DNA of 36,612 bases from Candidatus Saccharimonadota bacterium (lineage in GTDB: Bacteria > Patescibacteriota > Saccharimonadia > Saccharimonadales > UBA4665), in contig JACMPL010000010.1 of NCBI GenBank assembly GCA_014377525.1, positions 1 to 36,612 of the forward strand. Reading direction: 5' to 3'. Positions 31,860 to 36,612 of this stretch are shown here, piece after piece. Position numbers and translations under genes: made by a program. Within the stretch, counting starts at the first letter, position 1. Each line of letters opens with the position of its first letter. A model generated the notes under the pieces. The model made no database searches, had not been told where the DNA came from, and worked only from the letters and a program-made list of their open reading frames with translations.

Positions 31860-32645
31860 TTATTTTCGAGCTTGCAATGCCTTGAGCGTTAGCTCGGTGC
31901 GCGCTTTAGCGTACGTACAGTAATCGCACGGGCCGCCCATCGCCGCATCACCGATCGGTGGCATATTGTCACTATCCATGCATTTCTTCATTTTTAGCAA
32001 TGTTGGCTCGACCCAAGCGTCGCTGCCGGTGTACGGAATCACTTTGGTGCGGAATTCCACCCGATCGTTAAAAGCGTCGAGGTCAGCTCGGCCGTTGGCG
32101 TACACAAAATACCCGGTGTTCTGTACGGTTAGCCCGTTATGGCGCAGCAGCCACTGATACACTTCCATCTGGCGTTTGTAACTGATCTGCCAATCACTGT
32201 CAATACTGACTTCGCGGTCTTTGGAAGTTGCTTTGTAGTCGACGACGATCACTTCTCCGGCAAGATTCACCCATAGGTCATCGACTGCCCCGAAGACGTG
32301 TAAATTTGTCGGTTCGTGAACGGCCACGACCCCAACAAAATTTTCACGCCAAGTGTTTAGCCGATTGTCGGCGTACGGAATCGCATCGACTTTATACTCG
32401 AGCATCAACGGATGTGGTTGTTTTTGAGCACGGTAGCCATCGAATTCTTTTTTGAACAGTTCGTCGATAGCCTTATTGATATTGAACGGTGGACTACTCG
32501 GCCGCGTGATTTTGAGCCGTACATCAAGCCAGAAGCAGCGCGGGCACTGCATAAATAGTTCGATTTTGGACCTCGAGACCTTGAACGCTACCGTTTGACC
32601 CGGTTTATATGGCGCTGAGCGCTCCCTCCAATATGCATGTGCCAT
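31860..32645 (-). CDS. PD-(D/E)XK nuclease, Cas4/AddB-like with probable Fe-S cluster
   Basis: 261 aa. The N-terminal VSRSKIELFMQCPRCFWLD is the Cas4/AddB-type opening. The catalytic core follows: Asp in VFGAVDDLWV, then the D-x-K pair in VIVVDYKATSK and the downstream QMEVYQWLL helix. One or two Cys near residue 35 and three late Cys (KKCMDSD, then CDYC near the end) match the four-Cys iron-sulphur arrangement of Cas4 and AddB. Relatives cut or resect DNA ends. No cas1/cas2, helicase partner or CRISPR array is in the window, so this is a stand-alone copy, perhaps a repair nuclease. The ATG lies 7 nt after TATACT. Confidence 0.8.
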   Translation of the reverse strand: MAHAYWRERSAPYKPGQTVAFKVSRSKIELFMQCPRCFWLDVRLKITRPSSPPFNINKAIDELFKKEFDGYRAQKQPHPLMLEYKVDAIPYADNRLNTWRENFVGVVAVHEPTNLHVFGAVDDLWVNLAGEVIVVDYKATSKDREVSIDSDWQISYKRQMEVYQWLLRHNGLTVQNTGYFVYANGRADLDAFNDRVEFRTKVIPYTGSDAWVEPTLLKMKKCMDSDNMPPIGDAAMGGPCDYCTYAKARTELTLKALQARK

Positions 32646-32652
32646 TGGCTCT

Positions 32653-32658
32653 AGTATA
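32653..32658 (-). promoter_or_regulatory. -10 element, leaderless promoter of the PD-(D/E)XK nuclease gene
   Basis: TATACT at 32658..32653, 7 nt before the ATG at 32645. It overlaps the space just past the RNA methyltransferase stop. No clear -35. Confidence 0.45.
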
Positions 32659-32678
32659 GCAGCCAGATTAGCGTAGAA

Positions 32679-33950
32679 TTACTGATTATTTCGTTTCAGA
32701 ATCGCTAGCGTCTCGATGTGCGGCGTTTTAGGAAAAAAATTATAAATCTCAAACGTCTCGATTTCGTAGGCTTCTAGTAGCAGGGCTAAGTCCCTAGCCT
32801 GCGTTGCGGGATTACAACTAAGATACACAACTTGCGGCGGCATGACTTCGAGCACCCGCTCGATTACTTTTTTATGCAGTCCGGCCCGCGGTGGATCAAA
32901 AATAACAGGCTTCGTCGCAACGATGTAGTCGAGAGCACTTTCCGATGGTGCTTCATAAATATTTACATCGAGTCCGCTGCCCTCAGCATTAACGCTCATC
33001 ATTTCGACGCTCGCCGGATCGAGCTCTATCAGATCGACGGCCGCAGTTGCAACCGATAGACCGATGCTGCCTGCTCCAGCGTACATATCGACGATACTCT
33101 CGGCGGTAACATGCCCCTTGATAGAAGTAAGCGCCTTCTCGAATACCGGAATATTGACCTGGAAGAAGGCATCGACGTTGTAGCGAAATGCTTTACCAAG
33201 TAATTCGTCTGATAACAAACAATTGCCAAGTTCATAGAGTAGTTCTGTCGGCACACTGGCTGGAGAGCGTGGGTTGGAGTGATAAACTTTAAGTCCTTTG
33301 ACGCCAGTTGGTAGTTTGAGCTTAGTAAATTTTTGTAATTTTGTGTACAGTGCGGCGACAACTTGTCCTCCCGCGCTAACGCGGACAATAATTGTTTTTA
33401 GATCACCAGCACGAGTACCGAGTTCGCTAAGCTGGGCGGCAATTGCGCCAGCAGCAGCGTCGATTTCTGGCATAGCTAAGCTACTACCAGTCACAATTTG
33501 CTTACCATGCGTTCCTCGTTGATGCAGTGCTAAATGTAGGCCATCGTCGTCACCCCAAAACGAGTACTCCATTTTATTACGGTAATTCCAATCGCGGTTA
33601 TCGTGCGAGACTAACCCTAAATCTGGTAATGGCACCTTTTCGTGCGCAAATAGTTCGGTAACGATCTCAGCCTTGTACTTATTTTCGGCATTACTGCTCA
33701 TCATCTGCCATGGGCTAGTCGAAAGATAATTAGCATCTCGCGGCGTTTCACGCTCTGCGGAAGGCTTAATTATTTCTTCGGCAATCGCTTCGGCATAGGA
33801 ACTTTTTTCTTTGATTATGCGAGTCTTGAGAGTCTCACCAGGTAGCGCGTTCCAAACAAATACCTTGCGGCCATCAGCAAGCTCAGCTAGCCCCTGGCCA
33901 CCATGAACCAGCTTGGTCACGGTAACGGTCTCGTAGATTGCTTGTTTCAT
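32679..33950 (-). CDS. RlmD/RlmCD-like RNA (uracil-5) methyltransferase
   Basis: 423 aa. An N-terminal TRAM domain (residues ~5-60, VTKLVHGGQGLAELADGRKVF at its start) is followed by the TrmA/RumA core: motif I VDMYAGAGSIGLSVA, motif IV IFDPPRAGLHK, and the catalytic Cys in VYLSCNPATQARDLALL. These enzymes make 5-methyluridine in 23S rRNA or tRNA. The cysteines that hold the [4Fe-4S] cluster in RlmD and RlmCD (CxxCxxC near residue 80) are replaced here (YLSTSPWQ), so the cluster is absent. The ATG overlaps the HAD gene TGA by 4 nt, implying coupled translation; the ATG at 33962 is an upstream alternative. Confidence 0.88.
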   Translation of the reverse strand: MKQAIYETVTVTKLVHGGQGLAELADGRKVFVWNALPGETLKTRIIKEKSSYAEAIAEEIIKPSAERETPRDANYLSTSPWQMMSSNAENKYKAEIVTELFAHEKVPLPDLGLVSHDNRDWNYRNKMEYSFWGDDDGLHLALHQRGTHGKQIVTGSSLAMPEIDAAAGAIAAQLSELGTRAGDLKTIIVRVSAGGQVVAALYTKLQKFTKLKLPTGVKGLKVYHSNPRSPASVPTELLYELGNCLLSDELLGKAFRYNVDAFFQVNIPVFEKALTSIKGHVTAESIVDMYAGAGSIGLSVATAAVDLIELDPASVEMMSVNAEGSGLDVNIYEAPSESALDYIVATKPVIFDPPRAGLHKKVIERVLEVMPPQVVYLSCNPATQARDLALLLEAYEIETFEIYNFFPKTPHIETLAILKRNNQ

Positions 33951-34579
33951 ACTTGATTCCATTCTTCAATGACACTTAAGAGCTGTTTTGGCTGACGAAC
34001 AACGATGGTTGGAGCATGGGCGGCTAACATTTCTGGCGTATTAAAGCCCCAACCAACAGCAATACATGGCATATTTACCTGCTTAGCTGCTTCAACATCA
34101 CGTATTTCATCACCGATATACATAGCCTCGGTAGCGGCTATGTTGTTGCGACGAAGGATTTTACGCAGAACGCGTGCCTTACCGTACAGCCCAACACCAC
34201 CATAAATTTGATCAAAATTATTACCGATGCCATGTTGTACCAAAAATCGTTCAATATTCTTTTTGCTGTTACTACTAACAATCACTAAGACATAACGTTC
34301 GTTATAAAGCGTTTGCAATATTTCCGCTATTCCTGGGAACGGCTCGACTTGGTTGATTCGTTTGGTCATCAGATATTTGCCTCTGTGTATCATATATGGC
34401 CACTTCCATTTCGGTATATTGAAATTTCTAGCCACCTGTACCAGGCTAAGCGTTCGCATTTGAGACATCTCCGCATCGGAAACAAGGCCGGGTCTTTTAG
34501 CAAGTTCGTGAGAGATTTCGGCTATTAGCTGAAAACTATTAGCGATCGTACCATCAAAATCAAAAATTATTACTTTCAC
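33947..34579 (-). CDS. HAD-superfamily phosphatase, phosphoglycolate-phosphatase-like
   Basis: 210 aa. HAD motif 1 is DFDGT with nucleophile Asp7 and acid/base Asp9; motif 2 is VSSNS; a Lys at GLYGKARVL and motif 4 IGDEIRDVEAA complete the site. A helical cap (residues ~15-85) makes it a subclass I enzyme like Gph or PpaX. The substrate is not predictable. The start codon is GTG, with TAAACT ending exactly 6 nt upstream, a leaderless GTG start. It is coupled by ATGA to the RNA methyltransferase gene, which may point to nucleotide or RNA salvage, though this is inference. Confidence 0.88.
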   Translation of the reverse strand: MKVIIFDFDGTIANSFQLIAEISHELAKRPGLVSDAEMSQMRTLSLVQVARNFNIPKWKWPYMIHRGKYLMTKRINQVEPFPGIAEILQTLYNERYVLVIVSSNSKKNIERFLVQHGIGNNFDQIYGGVGLYGKARVLRKILRRNNIAATEAMYIGDEIRDVEAAKQVNMPCIAVGWGFNTPEMLAAHAPTIVVRQPKQLLSVIEEWNQV

Positions 34580-34585
34580 TGTTAC

Positions 34586-34591
34586 AGTTTA
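34586..34591 (-). promoter_or_regulatory. -10 element, leaderless GTG start of the HAD/RlmD-like unit
   Basis: TAAACT at 34591..34586, 6 nt before the GTG at 34579, so +1 would be the G of GUG. The -35 is poor. Confidence 0.4.
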
Positions 34592-34630
34592 CACAAATCT
34601 CGATGTGCGCGAAACAACAAAATCAACAAA

Positions 34631-35116
34631 TCAGTTCTCGATTGGCTCGTATGGAATGTGGCAAGCACCGCGCCCAGTGCGCTCAGTAAACTTCTGGTGG
34701 TATTGCTCAGCTTGATAGAACGGACCGGATAGTTCAATTAGCGTCACTATCGGCTCGTTCCAATCGCCCTGCGCATCGTCGCGGGTAGCTTCGGCAACAT
34801 TTTTTTGATCGTCGGTTACATAAAAAATTTCTGAGCGGTAACTGTCGCCGACATCGGGGCCCTGACGGTTAAGCTGCGTTGGATTGTGCATCCGAAAAAA
34901 GTGCTTACAAAGCGTTTCATAACTGATGACAGTTGCATCAAATTCGAGCAAAATAGCTTCGGCATGGCCAGTTGTGTGGCTGCAAACGTCTTCGTACGTC
35001 GGGTCTTCTAAATCACCGCCGGTGTAGCCGACTGAACTTTTTGTAATGCCTGGAACTTGGTCAAAGTAGAACTGGACGCCCCAGAAGCAGCCAGCTGCAA
35101 ATATAGCTTGTTGCAT
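34631..35116 (-). CDS. msrA: Peptide methionine-(S)-sulfoxide reductase
   Basis: 161 aa. Repairs oxidised methionine (S form). The catalytic Cys10 is in AAGCFWGVQ; VGYTGG, YEDVCSHTTGHAE and DVGDSYRSEIFY are all typical of MsrA. A late Cys (GRGACHIP) is the likely resolving residue. No MsrB domain is fused. It starts 2 nt after the DUF427 stop and should be transcribed from the same promoter. Together with yaaA it adds to oxidative-stress functions in the window. Confidence 0.95.
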   Translation of the reverse strand: MQQAIFAAGCFWGVQFYFDQVPGITKSSVGYTGGDLEDPTYEDVCSHTTGHAEAILLEFDATVISYETLCKHFFRMHNPTQLNRQGPDVGDSYRSEIFYVTDDQKNVAEATRDDAQGDWNEPIVTLIELSGPFYQAEQYHQKFTERTGRGACHIPYEPIEN

Positions 35117-35118
35117 TA

Positions 35119-35418
35119 TTAGGCTACCTGTACTCCGCGCCAGAACGCGACGTAGTCGGTGAAATCTTTTTTGGTTTGCTCAAAGGCACTTGGTGTCGGC
35201 TTTGGGTAATACCAAGCAGCGTCATTATTAGTCTGGCCGTTTGCGGAAATGTTGTAGTAGTTTGCTTCACCCTTCCAATGGCAGGTGGTATGCATGTCAC
35301 TCGGACTCAGTAACTCGGCTTTGACAGATGATTTTGGAAAATACCAATTGCCTTCTATATAAATCAGATCTGCCTTGTCGGCTTCGGCAATAACAGTGTC
35401 GTTCCAAATTGCTTTCAT
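35119..35418 (-). CDS. DUF427 family protein
   Basis: 99 aa, a single small beta-rich domain. The pattern KAIWNDTVIAEAD, VEGNWYFP-like (here IEGNWYFPKSSV), CHWKGEANYYNI and AAWYYPKPTPSA is the standard DUF427 signature. The activity is unknown. A strong ribosome site (AAAGGAG) precedes the ATG, so it has a leader; TATGAT or TATATT near 35440-35451 may be the -10. It heads a two-gene unit with msrA. Confidence 0.92.
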   Translation of the reverse strand: MKAIWNDTVIAEADKADLIYIEGNWYFPKSSVKAELLSPSDMHTTCHWKGEANYYNISANGQTNNDAAWYYPKPTPSAFEQTKKDFTDYVAFWRGVQVA

Positions 35419-35531
35419 ATTATTCTCCTTTACTTGGTAAATATAATCATAACGGCTTTGTACTATTTTACTAGTTAAATACTTTACAGGTTACCGAACA
35501 CCGATTTGAACTATTTGAAAAATAGAAAGAT

Positions 35532-36104
35532 TTAGTCTTTTTTTTGATCGGCTCTTAATTGCCTAAAGAGTTTGGCGTAAGAAATTAATTCATCATATAG
35601 CTTCTGAACACTGGATGTATAGCGCGTCAGGTACTCCGGCTTAAGGGTACCTGTGTCTTCAAAAAGATCTTGAATATGTGGAAAATAAATATCCCAGGAG
35701 AGCACGACAAGTCCCGTTTCGCGGACAGCTGGCACTAGTGATTCAACTGCTCTGACGCCTCCCCAAGCACCGGCACTTGTGCCAGCGATAGCAACCGGCT
35801 TGTGGTTGTAGGTTTGGAGTTCACTATCTAACATTCGCTTGAGTGAACCTGGAAAACTATGATTATACTCGGGTGTCACTATAAAAAACGCGTCGGCCCT
35901 CTCAGTAATAACTGAGTACCGCGGATCTTTGCCTTCTGGATCATTGCCATCACCAATAAATTTAAAATCTTGCGGGTCAACTAAAATAATTTCAACGTTT
36001 TGGAGCGATCGACCAAACTCTGCAATAAAGTTTGCTGCCTTATGCGACTGACGCTGTTCTCTTGTTGTTCCGATTAGTACTGCAATTGTGATTGGCTCGT
36101 TCAT
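35532..36104 (-). CDS. NADPH-dependent FMN reductase family protein
   Basis: 190 aa. Flavodoxin-like fold. The FMN phosphate loop is GTTREQRQSHKAANFI, and TPEYNHSFPGSLKRMLD is the second FMN-binding and dimer motif; GTSAGAWGGVRA forms the third loop. It reduces FMN, quinones or azo/chromate compounds with NAD(P)H. The C-terminus is helical and charged. TATACT ends exactly 6 nt before the ATG at 36104, so translation should be leaderless. It begins 20 bp after the receiver gene stop. Confidence 0.93.
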   Translation of the reverse strand: MNEPITIAVLIGTTREQRQSHKAANFIAEFGRSLQNVEIILVDPQDFKFIGDGNDPEGKDPRYSVITERADAFFIVTPEYNHSFPGSLKRMLDSELQTYNHKPVAIAGTSAGAWGGVRAVESLVPAVRETGLVVLSWDIYFPHIQDLFEDTGTLKPEYLTRYTSSVQKLYDELISYAKLFRQLRADQKKD

Positions 36105-36110
36105 ACCTTA

Positions 36111-36116
36111 AGTATA
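36111..36116 (-). promoter_or_regulatory. -10 element, leaderless promoter of the FMN reductase gene
   Basis: TATACT at 36116..36111, 6 nt before the ATG at 36104. It lies 8 nt past the receiver-gene stop, showing the two genes can be transcribed separately. Confidence 0.5.
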
Positions 36117-36124
36117 CACGCTAT

Positions 36125-36544
36125 CTAGGCATCAAGGTCGATTGACTCGGTTTGGGCGGCTGGTTTTAGAATACCATCGACTAATTGATCGAGTTGATCG
36201 TTTGAAAGATTTGCTTTGACGGCGTAGCCTTCGATCCCCTGAGCTCGTAGTCCGATTGGCGCATCTGATTCATTTAGATTTGAGATAACTAGAACCTTGA
36301 TGTCTTTGCCCCATTCGGTCATGCGCATCACTTTTAAGATCTGGTCACCAGCTAGTTTTGGTAGCATGATGTCAAGTAGCACTAAGCTTGGGCGCTCTTT
36401 CTCGATAAGCGATAATGCCTCTAGGCCATCGTGAGCCACAAAGCATATGTAGCCTAGTAATTCCAGACGGATTTTATAGATGTCGGCGAGGCTAACCTCG
36501 TCTTCAACAATTACGATTTTTGACCATGAGCTGAATTCATCCAT
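36125..36544 (-). CDS. Receiver-only response regulator
   Basis: 139 aa, CheY-like with no output domain. The acidic pair Glu14/Asp15 (IVEDE), phosphorylation site Asp58 (PSLVLLDIMLP), Ser88 (VISN) and Lys110 (GYAVKAN) are present, so phosphorylation chemistry is intact. It has an acidic C-terminal tail (TESIDLDA). No kinase is next to it in the window. TTGCAA-16-TACTAT ends 7 nt before the ATG at 36544, predicting a leaderless mRNA. Confidence 0.88.
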   Translation of the reverse strand: MDEFSSWSKIVIVEDEVSLADIYKIRLELLGYICFVAHDGLEALSLIEKERPSLVLLDIMLPKLAGDQILKVMRMTEWGKDIKVLVISNLNESDAPIGLRAQGIEGYAVKANLSNDQLDQLVDGILKPAAQTESIDLDA

Positions 36545-36551
36545 ACTGCTT

Positions 36552-36579
36552 ATAGTAACCTTAATTTTCTCGATTGCAA
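36552..36579 (-). promoter_or_regulatory. Leaderless promoter of the right-edge receiver gene
   Basis: TTGCAA (36579..36574), a 16-nt spacer, and TACTAT (36557..36552), with 7 nt to the ATG at 36544. Confidence 0.5.
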
Positions 36580-36612
36580 ACTTCTTGAACTACTATCTGT
36601 CAAAGCTTAAAA

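Noticed and set aside
31860-32645. Calling the nuclease cas4
   Set aside because: Sequence pattern fits Cas4 and AddB equally, and there is no CRISPR or cas context, so no gene symbol was given.
35520-35545. AAAGA / TCTTT with a T-run near the FMN reductase stop as a terminator
   Set aside because: The stem is 5 bp and almost all A-T, too weak to call.
1-36612. tRNA or rRNA genes, CRISPR arrays, insertion sequences, prophage genes
   Set aside because: I saw no cloverleaf, rRNA stretch, spaced direct repeats, transposase or phage structural gene; intergenic gaps are all under 200 bp.

Overview
The window looks like a compact chromosomal segment from a small-genome bacterium, most likely Candidatus Saccharibacteria (TM7) or another Patescibacteria/CPR lineage. 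That placement is an inference. It rests on dense gene packing with many 1-17 nt overlaps, divergent forms of universal proteins (L27, RlmD-like, Trm11-like), receiver-only response regulators without full-length kinases, and a sipW/tasA-type pair. A complete RF2 gene and real TGA stops (for example the ATGA junctions at 9880-9883 and 33947-33950) show UGA is a stop codon, which excludes the recoded SR1/Gracilibacteria code. Only three genes lie on the + strand; all others are on the - strand. I found no tRNA, rRNA, CRISPR array, insertion sequence or prophage, and no gene-free stretch longer than 300 bases.

Reading down the - strand from the right edge: a receiver-only regulator and an FMN reductase (36.5-35.5 kb); DUF427 and msrA; a GTG-initiated HAD phosphatase coupled to an RlmD-like RNA methyltransferase; a Cas4/AddB-like PD-(D/E)XK nuclease; serS, hpf and secA; an M16 peptidase and prfB; and an EEP-family phosphoesterase. 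Next comes a cell-envelope block of ftsE, ftsX, a coiled-coil CHAP peptidoglycan hydrolase and a ctpA-type S41 protease (23.9-19.5 kb), then pyrG and a second receiver-only regulator. An unrecognised 271-aa gene (16.4-17.2 kb) sits alone between two intrinsic terminators. Facing it on the + strand are a Trm11-like methyltransferase and rpmA.

Farther left are a flippase-like UPF0104 protein overlapping xseA-xseB and a membrane-anchored FAM173-like methyltransferase; a single-pass exported protein; a degenerate kinase-like/receiver-like pair coupled to recO; glyQS with an overlapping acidic unknown; DUF2177 and SanA-like membrane proteins; a tubby/LURP-one-like gene (+); and rnhA-yaaA. The last block holds a DUF4868 (Kiwa KwaB-like) protein, a 66-aa membrane protein, a Pif1-type helicase with an HRDC domain, and a tasA/camelysin-like gene broken by three frameshifts ahead of a probable SipW signal peptidase.

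The most striking pattern is regulatory. Seventeen start codons in the window have a TAnnnT -10 hexamer ending exactly 6, 7 or 9 bases upstream, which implies leaderless transcripts. Shine-Dalgarno motifs are seen mainly before genes inside operons or behind longer leaders (rpmA, pyrG, ftsX, hpf, secA, DUF427, the tasA-like gene). This rule also fixes several start codons.
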